64,000 bases of DNA from Chitinophagaceae bacterium (GTDB lineage Bacteria > Bacteroidota > Bacteroidia > Chitinophagales > Chitinophagaceae): positions 124,001 through 188,000 of the forward strand of contig CANGEW010000001.1 of assembly GCA_947452965.1 (NCBI GenBank). The letters are read 5' to 3'. Positions 1 through 9,574 of the stretch are shown here, piece after piece. Position numbers and translations under genes: made by a program. The notes under the pieces are model-generated. The model searched no databases. It was not told the DNA's origin and saw only the letters and a list, made by a program, of their open reading frames with translations. Position 1 is the stretch's first letter. Each line of letters starts with the position of its first letter.

Positions 1-655
1 AACTGCAAAACCATCTTTTGCCACATTGCCTTTACCCGGAGTGCAGCCAGTATTGGTAGATGAACAAGGAAAAGAAATAAATGGAAATGAAGTGTCTGGA
101 AATCTTTGCATCAAATTCCCATGGCCAGGCATGTTAAGAACTACTTATGGTGATCATGAACGCTGTAGATTAACTTATTTTTCTACTTATAAAAATTTAT
201 ACTTTACCGGAGATGGCTGCATGCGTGATAAAGTTGGCGACTACAGAATAACAGGAAGAGTAGACGATGTATTAAATGTAAGCGGACACCGAATTGGAAC
301 AGCAGAAGTGGAAAATGCCATCAACATGCATACAGGCGTCATTGAAAGTGCGGTTGTAGGCTATCCTCATGACATAAAAGGACAAGGCATTTATGCTTAT
401 GTAATTTGCAATGCCTTACATGAAGATGAAACGCATACAAAACAAGACATTTCTCAAACAGTAGCCCGAATTATTGGTGCCATAGCAAAACCTGACAAAA
501 TTCAATTTGTAAGTGGACTGCCCAAAACACGAAGCGGGAAAATCATGAGAAGAATTTTAAGAAAAATTGCTGAAGGTGAATTATCTAATTTGGGTGATAC
601 AACAACCTTGTTAGATCCATCAGTAGTAGAGGAAATCAAAAACAATAGATTATAA
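1..655 (+). CDS. acs: Acetyl-CoA synthetase, C-terminal part (5' truncated by window)
   Basis: AMP-forming acyl/acetyl-CoA synthetase (acetate + ATP + CoA to acetyl-CoA), cytoplasmic. The frame is open from base 2, before the TTG the ORF track uses as a start, so the gene enters from outside the window. Visible are the adenylation-domain end ([20 protein letters not shown]), the hinge [13 protein letters not shown], and the C-terminal lid with [14 protein letters not shown]. The lysine of SGK is the catalytic and acetylation-regulated lysine in this family. The stop codon overlaps the queA start (TAATG), which suggests co-transcription. A close paralogue such as propionyl-CoA synthetase cannot be fully excluded from the C-terminus alone. 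Confidence 0.9.
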   Translation, partial: TAKPSFATLPLPGVQPVLVDEQGKEINGNEVSGNLCIKFPWPGMLRTTYGDHERCRLTYFSTYKNLYFTGDGCMRDKVGDYRITGRVDDVLNVSGHRIGTAEVENAINMHTGVIESAVVGYPHDIKGQGIYAYVICNALHEDETHTKQDISQTVARIIGAIAKPDKIQFVSGLPKTRSGKIMRRILRKIAEGELSNLGDTTTLLDPSVVEEIKNNRL

Positions 656-1893
656 TGATGGCTGTTTCTCCAAAAGACATTTCAATCAATGAATATGATT
701 ATGAATTACCGGACAACAGAATTGCCTTGACTCCATTAGAAAACAGAGCGCATTCAAAACTGCTTGTTTATAAAAATCATTCAATTGAAACAACTTTATT
801 TGAAAATATTTTCAACTATCTACCCAAAAATTCTTTACTTGTTTTTAATAACAGCAAAGTGATTAATGCGCGATTGCGATTTGAAAAAAAAACCGGCAGT
901 GCAATAGAAATCTTTTGTTTAGAACCGGCAGATGATATTAATGAATATGCTACTGCCATGAATAGAACTGGGCATGCCAAATGGAAGTGCTTTGTAGGTG
1001 GTGCTGCAAAATGGAAAGAGTCTTTTTTAGAAAAGATTTTTTTATTAAATAATTCTGAGATTATTTTAAAAGCTAGAATTGTAGAACGTATAACAGATGC
1101 CTACATTATCGAATTTTCCTGGTCACCCAGCGAATACACTTTTGCAGAAATAATAACTGTGGCAGGACAAATCCCTCTACCACCCTATATCAAAAGAGCT
1201 CCTTTATCGTCTGATGCCAACCGTTATCAAACGGTGTATGCTGCACAAGAAGGCTCGGTTGCCGCACCAACTGCTGGTTTGCATTTTACAAAAGAAATAC
1301 TTCAACAAACATCTACACATCACATCAATCAAGCACATGTAACCCTTCACGTTGGAGCTGGTACATTCAAGCCTGTTAAGGCAGATTCAATGAAAGACCA
1401 TGAAATGCACGCCGAGTGGATTGAGATTTCTACTGATACTATAAAGCACCTGCTACTGCACAAAGAATTTATAATAACAGTTGGAACAACTTCTCTGAGA
1501 ACACTCGAATCTATTTATTGGTTAGGAATTAAAACAATCATCAATCCTACCATTACAAAGCTTGAACTTGGTCAATGGGATGTGTATGAGCAATTAAATG
1601 ATTTAAGAGAATACTCAATAGAAGAATCTTTAAAATCATTATTACACTGGCTGCAACAACAACAAAAAGAAAAATTATTTACCCAAACGCAATTATTAAT
1701 AACGCCTGGATACTCATTCAAAATGGTAAAAGCTTTATTTACTAATTTTCATCAACCCAAGTCAACCTTGCTTTTACTGGTAGCAGCAGCCATTGGAGAA
1801 GATTGGAAAAAATGTTACCGCTACGCTCTGGAAAATGATTTTAGATTTTTGAGTTATGGAGACACCAGCCTGTTATTTATGGCTGAATTGTAA
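655..1893 (+). CDS. queA: S-adenosylmethionine:tRNA ribosyltransferase-isomerase
   Basis: QueA transfers and isomerises the ribosyl group of SAM onto 7-aminomethyl-7-deazaguanine in tRNA, making epoxyqueuosine. Family motifs are clear: LLVFNNSKVINARLRF near residue 65, GSVAAPTAGLHFT near 200 and VTLHVGAGTFKPV near 230. At 412 aa it is longer than the roughly 350 aa of E. coli QueA, with extra sequence in the first third (around residues 95-150), as I recall for Bacteroidota versions. It overlaps the acs stop by one base and runs convergently into the L,D-transpeptidase, with 17 bases of 3' overlap. Confidence 0.93.
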   Translation: MMAVSPKDISINEYDYELPDNRIALTPLENRAHSKLLVYKNHSIETTLFENIFNYLPKNSLLVFNNSKVINARLRFEKKTGSAIEIFCLEPADDINEYATAMNRTGHAKWKCFVGGAAKWKESFLEKIFLLNNSEIILKARIVERITDAYIIEFSWSPSEYTFAEIITVAGQIPLPPYIKRAPLSSDANRYQTVYAAQEGSVAAPTAGLHFTKEILQQTSTHHINQAHVTLHVGAGTFKPVKADSMKDHEMHAEWIEISTDTIKHLLLHKEFIITVGTTSLRTLESIYWLGIKTIINPTITKLELGQWDVYEQLNDLREYSIEESLKSLLHWLQQQQKEKLFTQTQLLITPGYSFKMVKALFTNFHQPKSTLLLLVAAAIGEDWKKCYRYALENDFRFLSYGDTSLLFMAEL

Positions 1894-2422
1894 CTTTCGT
1901 TCCTTCGGGGATATAACTGAATAAATCTTTCATTTCTGAATACTTTACAGAGATGCAACCATCCGTCCAATTATATTCATTATCAACTGTCCATTCTTCT
2001 GAAGGTCTTGTTCCGTGAATCGCAATGCCATCTCCTATTCTAGCCTTTTTGGGTATCAATCCTTTAGACTTCCGTTCGTTAAACCTTCTAACTGACTCAT
2101 CGTTTGGATAATCCAACAATAATTCCATTCCCCATTTTGGATTTATCTTTTTTTGAATAATTTTAAATTTTCCATTCGGAGTTCTTTTATCCCCTTCGTA
2201 CATCTTATCTGAAATATCTTTACTCCCAAACACCACTGGATAGGTTGCATACCAACCTTCTGCATCATACACTTTCAACTCAAAATCACTTTTGTCAATA
2301 ATAATATAATATGAACTATCTGCGACAATTTTTTGATGATGAGAATGAGAAGGCTTAGTATTCCTAAAGGAGATAAATAAAATGAAAATAACCACTAAAT
2401 TAAGGGTGAGTCGAATTATCAT
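1877..2422 (-). CDS. L,D-transpeptidase (YkuD domain), membrane-anchored or secreted
   Basis: Small YkuD-fold transpeptidase that would act on peptidoglycan or attach proteins to it in the periplasm. An N-terminal hydrophobic segment (about residues 4-20) is a signal or anchor. The catalytic signature is present as IHGTRPSEEW followed by NWTDGCISV, which supplies the conserved His and the nucleophilic Cys. The domain core PNGKFKIIQKK is typical. It reads convergently with queA. A perfect Bacteroidota -7 element (TATATTTG) lies 25 bases upstream with an ATTG 21 bases before it. The substrate cannot be told from sequence. Confidence 0.88.
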   Translation of the reverse strand: MIIRLTLNLVVIFILFISFRNTKPSHSHHQKIVADSSYYIIIDKSDFELKVYDAEGWYATYPVVFGSKDISDKMYEGDKRTPNGKFKIIQKKINPKWGMELLLDYPNDESVRRFNERKSKGLIPKKARIGDGIAIHGTRPSEEWTVDNEYNWTDGCISVKYSEMKDLFSYIPEGTKVTIQP

Positions 2423-2446
2423 ATTTATAAAAAATAAATGTAGTCA

Positions 2447-2454
2447 CAAATATA
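2447..2454 (-). promoter_or_regulatory. -7 promoter element for the L,D-transpeptidase
   Basis: On the minus strand this reads TATATTTG, a perfect match to the Bacteroidota TANNTTTG -7 element. An upstream ATTG is separated from it by 21 bases, as expected for the -33 TTG element. It would give a leader of about 20 nt. Confidence 0.5.
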
Positions 2455-2541
2455 AAACAGCCGAAAGAATATTCCCAATCAGAAAAACATTATAACAATA
2501 AAATATGTTTTAGTAAATCATAAACTTAGAGGACATATAAT

Positions 2542-2549
2542 TAGATTTG
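2542..2549 (+). promoter_or_regulatory. -7 promoter element for kbl
   Basis: TAGATTTG matches TANNTTTG and lies 23 bases before the kbl ATG. No convincing -33 TTTG is visible at 19-21 bases upstream. Confidence 0.4.
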
Positions 2550-2571
2550 TGAACCTGAAAATTTATTTAAT

Positions 2572-3759
2572 ATGAATTCAAAATTTATTTCGAGGATTAC
2601 ATCCGAGTTAGACTCAATAGCATCTGCAGGACTTTTTAAAAATGAAAGAATTATTTGTAGTGAACAAGGAGCTGAAATTATTGTAAATGGAAAAACAGTT
2701 TTAAATTTTTGTGCAAATAATTATCTCGGGCTTTCTTCTCATCCAAAAGTAGTTGAGGCTGCAAAAAAATATGTTGATTACAGAGGCTTTGGTATGAGCA
2801 GTGTCAGATTTATTTGCGGAACACAAGACATTCATAAAGAGCTAGAAAAATCTATTGCTACTTTTCTTGGAACTGAAGACACCATTCTATACGCTGCAGC
2901 ATTTGATGCAAATGGAGGGGTATTTGAGCCTTTGTTCAATGAAAATGATGCAATCATAAGTGATGCATTAAACCATGCGTCTATCATTGATGGAGTTCGA
3001 TTATGTAAAGCCCAAAGATATAGGTATGAGCACAATGACATGATTGACTTAGAAAAAAAATTACAAGAGACTGCTCATTTACGAAGTAGAATTATTGTTA
3101 CAGATGGATCATTTAGTATGGATGGCACCATTGCTCAATTAGATATTATTTGCGATTTAGCCGACAAATATGATGCTATTGTAATGATTGATGAGTGTCA
3201 TTCTTCCGGCTTTTTAGGCAAAACAGGAAGAGGCACCCATGAATATAGAAACGTAATGGGCAGAATTGACATTATTACAGGAACGCTAGGTAAAGCATTA
3301 GGAGGCGCAAGTGGCGGTTTCACTTCAGGGAAAAAAGAAATCATAGAAATGCTTCGACAAAGAAGCAGGCCCTACTTATTCAGTAATACCCTTGCTCCTA
3401 GTATTGTGGGTGCATCTATCACAGTATTAAATATGCTAAGTGAAACAACAGAGCTAAGAGATAAATTAGAGTATAACACAAAATACTTTCGAAGTAAAAT
3501 GACTGAGGCTGGATTTGATATCAAGCCCGGAGAGCACCCTATTGTTCCCATCATGCTATATGAAGCAACTATAGCGCAAGAATTTGCTGCTAAGCTATTA
3601 GAGGAAGGAATTTATGTTATTGGATTCTTCTTTCCTGTAGTGGCCAAAGGGCAGGCAAGAATAAGAGTTCAATTAAGTGCCGCACATGAAATTTATCATT
3701 TAGAAAAAGCTATTCAGGCATTTATAAAAATTGGTAAAGATTTAGGCATTATTCATTAA
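2572..3759 (+). CDS. kbl: Glycine C-acetyltransferase (2-amino-3-ketobutyrate CoA ligase)
   Basis: PLP-dependent alpha-oxoamine synthase that interconverts 2-amino-3-oxobutyrate plus CoA with glycine plus acetyl-CoA, the second step of threonine degradation. The length of 395 aa matches the family. The N-terminal NNYLGLSSHPKVV, the DECHSSGFLGKTGRG region, and the PLP-lysine motif GTLGKALGGASGG (about residue 241) are all present. 8-amino-7-oxononanoate synthase and serine palmitoyltransferase are close relatives, but NFCANNYLGL and the FIKIGKDLGI C-terminus fit Kbl best. Threonine dehydrogenase is not adjacent. Confidence 0.9.
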   Translation: MNSKFISRITSELDSIASAGLFKNERIICSEQGAEIIVNGKTVLNFCANNYLGLSSHPKVVEAAKKYVDYRGFGMSSVRFICGTQDIHKELEKSIATFLGTEDTILYAAAFDANGGVFEPLFNENDAIISDALNHASIIDGVRLCKAQRYRYEHNDMIDLEKKLQETAHLRSRIIVTDGSFSMDGTIAQLDIICDLADKYDAIVMIDECHSSGFLGKTGRGTHEYRNVMGRIDIITGTLGKALGGASGGFTSGKKEIIEMLRQRSRPYLFSNTLAPSIVGASITVLNMLSETTELRDKLEYNTKYFRSKMTEAGFDIKPGEHPIVPIMLYEATIAQEFAAKLLEEGIYVIGFFFPVVAKGQARIRVQLSAAHEIYHLEKAIQAFIKIGKDLGIIH

Positions 3760-3819
3760 TTAGCATTGTATTTAATAAACGAAACTCTATTTTGATTACC
3801 TTTATATAAAATAATTTTT

Positions 3820-4170
3820 ATGAATTCAACTATTCCTACTTTTAAAAACGATCCTGTTCTTGTATTGGTATTAGGATTTATTACTTGTGGTTTATACCTA
3901 ATTTATTGGAATATCAAAACGGCAGAAGTGTTAAACGCCGTAGCTGAAAAAGAGGTTATTTCTCAACCCGTTGCCATATTTGCAGGATGTTGTTTCCCTG
4001 TGAACCTATATTTTTATTACTTAGCGGGAAAAGAAGGTTTGCCAAAGCTGTATGAAAAATTAGGACAGCCTAATAATGATCAATCAACCCTTTTATTAAT
4101 TCTTGGATTCTTTTTCCCAATGGTATCTGCCATGATTGTTCAAGGTGAAATTAACAAGCTATATAAGTAA
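3820..4170 (+). CDS. Small membrane protein, DUF4234/dispanin-like
   Basis: A 116-aa protein with a short soluble N-terminus, a hydrophobic segment with the GFITCGLYLIYWNIKT pattern typical of DUF4234-type proteins (about residues 14-32), and further hydrophobic segments around 48-66 and 89-106. No catalytic motif is visible. It is followed after one base by a DUF2752 membrane protein and is probably co-transcribed with it. Function unknown; the family assignment is from pattern memory, not a search. Confidence 0.65.
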   Translation: MNSTIPTFKNDPVLVLVLGFITCGLYLIYWNIKTAEVLNAVAEKEVISQPVAIFAGCCFPVNLYFYYLAGKEGLPKLYEKLGQPNNDQSTLLLILGFFFPMVSAMIVQGEINKLYK

Positions 4171-4171
4171 A

Positions 4172-4603
4172 ATGCAAAGAAAATTAATGGGCATCTTTTT
4201 GGCTTTGATGGTGCTATTATTTCCTCTAGCAATTGTTTACTTTAATGGAACTGAGCAGTTAGAAGCACAACAATCACTCTGTCCTTTTAAAATGCTTACA
4301 GGTTTCCCTTGCCCGGGTTGTGGTATTACCAAATCAATGATTAGCTTCTATAAAGGCGATTTAATCGCCAGTTTTCAATATCATATTTTTGGACCATTCG
4401 TCATAATTTTTTGTATTGTTCTCATTTTTTTAATCATTATAGAAACAATCACTAAAAAAAACAATTGGATTCATTTTTTTTATAATAAAAAAATAGCTGT
4501 TATATTGGGTATTACTTTAACAGTATATCATTCAATTCGTCTGATATATTTTGTGACGCATCATAATGTGGATGCTATTTTGAAAGAGTCGATTTGGAAA
4601 TGA
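4172..4603 (+). CDS. DUF2752 domain membrane protein
   Basis: 143-aa membrane protein. The DUF2752 hallmark CPFKMLTGFPCPGCGITKS (Cys-Pro, then CPGCG) sits between a first and second transmembrane segment, followed by two more hydrophobic stretches. The ATG at 4172 is preferred to the TTG at 4136 used by the ORF track, because the earlier start overlaps the preceding gene by 35 bases. Conserved in Bacteroidota next to CD225/DUF4234-like proteins; function unknown. The CPGCG cysteines could bind metal or a thiol partner, which is inference. Confidence 0.8.
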   Translation: MQRKLMGIFLALMVLLFPLAIVYFNGTEQLEAQQSLCPFKMLTGFPCPGCGITKSMISFYKGDLIASFQYHIFGPFVIIFCIVLIFLIIIETITKKNNWIHFFYNKKIAVILGITLTVYHSIRLIYFVTHHNVDAILKESIWK

Positions 4604-4622
4604 CTATTTTTAAGTCCCACAA

Positions 4623-5900
4623 ATGAAAAAATTATTTTTATTTTTCTTTATTGTTCAATTTCATTTTTCACAAGCTCAACAATTATATTTTCCACCGCTC
4701 GTTGGAAATAATTGGGATACCCTTTCACCCATTTCAATGGGTTGGTGCCCAAATAAAATCGATTCCCTTTACAATTTTTTACAAAGAGAAAATTCAAAAG
4801 CCTTTATTGTTTTAAAAGACGGGAAAATCGTTTTAGAGAAATATTTTGGAACATTCACAAAAGATAGTGTTTGGTATTGGGCATCGGCCGGCAAAACCAT
4901 TACTTCTTTTTTAGTGGGGAAAGCGCAAGAGGAAAGATACTTATCTATTAATGATACCTCTTCGAAATACTTAGGAAATGGTTGGACTAGCTGTACATTA
5001 CCTCAGGAAAACAATATTCGCATTCGTCATCAACTAACCATGACTACTGGATTAAATGATGGAGTCGCTGATAATCATTGTACTCTTGATACATGTTTAC
5101 AATTTCTATCCTTAGCAGGAACAAGATGGGCTTATCACAATGCTCCTTATACATTATTAGACAGTGTTATCTCGAAAGCAACGAGACAAAACATTAACGC
5201 ATATACGCAGGCAAAATTACTCTCTAAAACAGGTATGTCAGGCTTGTGGTATAAAATAGATTATGACAATGTTTTTATAAGTAAAGCCAGAAGTATGGCC
5301 CGCTATGGATTATTGATACAAAACAACGGCATTTGGAATAGCGATACATTGTTACGTGACACAGTATATCTACATCAAATGACAACAACATCTCAAGCAT
5401 TCAATTTGTCTTATGGTTATCTATGGTGGCTAAATGGAAAGTCATCATATATGACACCTGGCTCACAAACAGTATTTCCCGGATCTTATGCCCCAAACGC
5501 TCCGGATGACATGTTTGCGGGCATCGGAAAAAATGGTCAAATAGTATCAATTTCAAGATCTACAGGATTAGTTGTTGTCAGAATGGGAGATGCTCCTTCA
5601 AATTTTGGCGAAGTACCCACTATCTTTTGTGATCAAATATGGCAAAAGTTAACAGAAGCGATGTGTGTGAGTGGAATTACATATACATTTATAGGGAGTG
5701 GCTTGTGGTCTGATAGTTCAAATTGGCAAAACAATAAAATTCCACCCGCAACTTTAACTACTGGTAATACAATCATAATCAATCCTTCTATTGGCGGGTA
5801 TTGTGCATTAAACAGAATACAAACAATCAACCCTGGAGCTGCGATAAATATAAACCCCGGAAAAATTTTATTTTTACCGGGGTCATTGTTAATTCAATAA
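4623..5900 (+). CDS. Secreted serine hydrolase, beta-lactamase/class C PBP family, with C-terminal extension
   Basis: Has an N-terminal signal peptide (MKKLFLFFFIVQFHFSQAQ) and an alpha/beta serine-hydrolase domain. The S-x-x-K nucleophile motif is SAGK (about residue 88) and the Y-x-N motif is YHN (about 177). These are shared by class C beta-lactamases, esterases and DD-peptidases, so the substrate is open. From about residue 350 there is a separate module starting YTFIGSGLWSDSSNW and containing a turn-rich NPG/PG repeat, resembling sorting or adhesion modules appended to Bacteroidota secreted enzymes. Strictly, no canonical type IX CTD motif is visible. It reads convergently into atpH. Confidence 0.8.
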   Translation: MKKLFLFFFIVQFHFSQAQQLYFPPLVGNNWDTLSPISMGWCPNKIDSLYNFLQRENSKAFIVLKDGKIVLEKYFGTFTKDSVWYWASAGKTITSFLVGKAQEERYLSINDTSSKYLGNGWTSCTLPQENNIRIRHQLTMTTGLNDGVADNHCTLDTCLQFLSLAGTRWAYHNAPYTLLDSVISKATRQNINAYTQAKLLSKTGMSGLWYKIDYDNVFISKARSMARYGLLIQNNGIWNSDTLLRDTVYLHQMTTTSQAFNLSYGYLWWLNGKSSYMTPGSQTVFPGSYAPNAPDDMFAGIGKNGQIVSISRSTGLVVVRMGDAPSNFGEVPTIFCDQIWQKLTEAMCVSGITYTFIGSGLWSDSSNWQNNKIPPATLTTGNTIIINPSIGGYCALNRIQTINPGAAININPGKILFLPGSLLIQ

Positions 5901-5918
5901 ATTAATCAGAGACTTTTT

Positions 5919-6482
5919 TTATTTTAATGCGTGAATATATTCATTGTTTTTAAACTGCTTCTTAACATCGTTCAAATCTCTTAAAATACTAGCATCAATA
6001 AAAGTTCCATTTACCTCTAATGTAAATCCACCAATTAACTCATCTTTAACCGCAGTTTCTAATTCCACATTTTTGAAAGATGTATTGGCAGTGATTTTTT
6101 CCACAATGGCATTTTGCAAATCATCACTAATGGCAACAGCTGTAGTTAATTTTACAGTATGTATGTTTTTTAAGCTATTGTATTGTTCTAGGAATGCTTT
6201 AATAATTTCAGGTAGACTATACTCTCTTGCTTTTTTCACAAGAAGTTTTAGAAATAAGGCAGTTAACTCACTTACTTTGTCAGCAAGCACTGCAGAAATG
6301 ATTTTTTCTTTAGTGTCTGCTTTAATAACTGGACTATCCAACATGGCAACAAAATCCTTATTCGATTTGCAAATCGATTGTAAAGATTTCATGTCGTCAT
6401 ATATAGTGCTTAATTGATTTCGCTCAACTGCTAAATCAAGCAAACTTTTCGCATACCTTCCTGCAAGTCTTGGATTGTTCAT
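5919..6482 (-). CDS. atpH: ATP synthase F1 subunit delta
   Basis: Peripheral-stalk OSCP/delta subunit that joins the F1 head to the b-subunit stalk. 187 aa with the N-terminal helical signature NPRLAGRYAKSLLDLA and the C-terminal LIGGFTLEVNGTFIDASI region typical of the family. It is the last gene of the visible atpB-E-F-H cluster, 18 bases downstream of atpF. The alpha and gamma genes that often follow delta are absent here; a convergent serine hydrolase comes next. Confidence 0.93.
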   Translation of the reverse strand: MNNPRLAGRYAKSLLDLAVERNQLSTIYDDMKSLQSICKSNKDFVAMLDSPVIKADTKEKIISAVLADKVSELTALFLKLLVKKAREYSLPEIIKAFLEQYNSLKNIHTVKLTTAVAISDDLQNAIVEKITANTSFKNVELETAVKDELIGGFTLEVNGTFIDASILRDLNDVKKQFKNNEYIHALK

Positions 6483-6500
6483 TTGTTGATTGCTTTTTGC

Positions 6501-6995
6501 TTAATTCAATTTGATTTCTTCTGCTAATTGAGTTATATATGATTCTTGCTTTGCTTTATCAGACAACTCTCTTCTCAATATTTTTTCACTTACTTCCACA
6601 ACCATTTTACCTACTTGATTTTTGATGTCTGTAAGGGCTGCCATTTTTTGATGATGTATGGAAGCATTCGCATCGGCAATGATTTTAGCAGCTTGTGCTT
6701 TGGCATCTTCTTTAGCCTCTTGGATCATTTTGTCTTTTATCTCTTTAGCTTCTTTTAGCATGGTAGCTCTTTCTTCTCTTGCAGATTGTAATAAGGCTTC
6801 ATTTTCACTTTTCAATTGGGCCATTTCTTTCTTTACTTTTTCTGCAGAAGCAATTGCATCAGCAATATTAGTTTCACGCTCTTGTAAACCAGCAATGATT
6901 TGTTTCCAAGCAAACTTCTTCAAGATGAAGAATACAATCAAAAAAGCTAATAGAGTCCAAACAATTAATCCTAAATGAGGTAATAACAAATCCAT
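6501..6995 (-). CDS. atpF: ATP synthase Fo subunit b
   Basis: Peripheral stalk subunit. 164 aa with one N-terminal membrane span (about residues 8-27, LIVWTLLAFLIVFFILKKFAW) followed by a long charged, coiled-coil-forming helix rich in Glu, Lys and Ala. It lies 83 bases downstream of atpE, and that gap contains a 12-bp-stem hairpin. Only one b-type gene is present, consistent with a homodimeric stalk. Confidence 0.95.
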   Translation of the reverse strand: MDLLLPHLGLIVWTLLAFLIVFFILKKFAWKQIIAGLQERETNIADAIASAEKVKKEMAQLKSENEALLQSAREERATMLKEAKEIKDKMIQEAKEDAKAQAAKIIADANASIHHQKMAALTDIKNQVGKMVVEVSEKILRRELSDKAKQESYITQLAEEIKLN

Positions 6996-7024
6996 CGTAT
7001 AAATTATTTAAGTTTTTTTAAAAG

Positions 7025-7063
7025 ATTACTGCATTCGCGGCCCTGTGCGTTGAATGCAGTAAT
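7025..7063 (-). promoter_or_regulatory. Intercistronic hairpin between atpE and atpF
   Basis: ATTACTGCATTC (7025-7036) and GAATGCAGTAAT (7052-7063) are perfect reverse complements, giving a 12-bp stem with a 15-base GC-rich loop. It lies 15 bases after the atpE stop and about 30 bases before the atpF start. On the minus strand it is followed by CTTTTAAAAAAAC, not a proper U-run, so mRNA stabilisation, processing or partial attenuation fits better than full termination. Confidence 0.7.
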
Positions 7064-7078
7064 TAGTTTGTGCATTGA

Positions 7079-8493
<1,415 letters not shown>

Positions 8494-8513
8494 AATGTGC
8501 CTTAATTTTGCCG

Positions 8514-8557
8514 CAAAGATAAGGCCATAGGGCTAATTTTAAAAAAAGAATGGCCTT
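8514..8557 (-). promoter_or_regulatory. atp operon promoter with inverted repeat
   Basis: On the minus strand TATCTTTG (8521-8514) is a perfect -7 element 20 bases before the atpB ATG. Immediately upstream, AAGGCCAT (8521-8528) and ATGGCCTT (8550-8557) form a perfect 8-bp inverted repeat with a 21-base AT-rich spacer that spans the -33 region. The rest of the gap 8494-8700 shows nothing else I can support. Confidence 0.55.
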
Positions 8558-8700
8558 TTTTATGTAATATCCACAAGAAATCGTTTTAAGTAAATAATAG
8601 TTGCTAATCAATGACTTATTAAATGATTAATGCCCATTTCCTCTCCACTCCTGCATTTTCAGAATTCATACCAAATGAATGCTTCCGCCAATTAGGCTCA

Positions 8701-9522
8701 TTAGCCAAATAATTGCATTTGAACAGGGTTGTTGGATACATATTGATGGTGAATGCTTTGACCTATTCGATACAGTTTTGAAGGTTCGTATCGAGATGCC
8801 ACAATGATTTCTGTATTCGTTGTGTTTTTCTTGAAAAAATTGGATACTAGATCCGGGCAATTATTTTCTTTTGATAAATGGGAAAGTAACAAATGAGAAA
8901 GTTGAGGCGAGCGATGATTCAAAAAAAGCTCCATTGCCTGATTATTTGATAAATGCCCCTCATCACTAGTGATTCTTTTTTTAAGATGGTAAGGATAAGA
9001 TCCATTTTCCAACATTTGTTCATCATAATTAGCTTCCAAAAAAACTGCATGACATTTGCTAAAATGAGTCTTAACTTTTTCACACACATGTCCAATATCC
9101 GTAAATACTCCAACATGATAATTAGAAGAAGATACAACAAAACTACATGGGTCAACGGCATCATGAGATTTCGAAAAAGACGTTATTTGTAATTGCCCAA
9201 TGGTGTAGATTTCATTGGTAAAAAAACCCTTGATTAAATTAGACGGAATCGGTGTGCGGCAATTTGTTTTTGTTTTTGCTGATATATATACAGGCAAATC
9301 ATACTTTTTAGAAAGCACTTCTATCCCTTTTACATGATCAATATGTTCGTGTGAAATAAAAACCGCCTTTACTTTCTTCATTGAAATATTTACTTGCTTC
9401 ATGCGTTTTTCTATTTCCTTACACGATAATCCGGCATCAATCAACACAGCTTCTTCTTGATTACCTACATAATAACAATTTCCGTTACTTCCAGAATTAA
9501 GCGAAGCAAATTCAATACTCAT
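8701..9522 (-). CDS. walJ: MBL-fold exonuclease/hydrolase, WalJ (YycJ) family
   Basis: Metallo-beta-lactamase-fold protein of 273 aa. The N-terminus FASLNSGSNGNCYYVG is characteristic of YycJ/WalJ, followed by LIDAGLSCKEIEKRM and the metal motif ISHEHIDHVKG (about residue 58). Bacillus WalJ is linked to 5' DNA exonuclease activity and the WalRK system, but no walRK genes are nearby here. It reads in the same direction as the atp operon, 207 bases upstream of it, and is divergent from the next MBL-fold gene. Confidence 0.85.
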   Translation of the reverse strand: MSIEFASLNSGSNGNCYYVGNQEEAVLIDAGLSCKEIEKRMKQVNISMKKVKAVFISHEHIDHVKGIEVLSKKYDLPVYISAKTKTNCRTPIPSNLIKGFFTNEIYTIGQLQITSFSKSHDAVDPCSFVVSSSNYHVGVFTDIGHVCEKVKTHFSKCHAVFLEANYDEQMLENGSYPYHLKKRITSDEGHLSNNQAMELFLNHRSPQLSHLLLSHLSKENNCPDLVSNFFKKNTTNTEIIVASRYEPSKLYRIGQSIHHQYVSNNPVQMQLFG

Positions 9523-9574
9523 AATATTCTTTAAATGAAAAAAGCAATTTACATTTTAATAAATTAAATCTTTC

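Noticed and set aside
5854-5883. ACCCCGG...CCGGGGT hairpin as terminator of the serine hydrolase gene
   Set aside because: It lies inside the coding region before the stop and is not directly followed by a T-run; explained by repeated NPG/PG codons.
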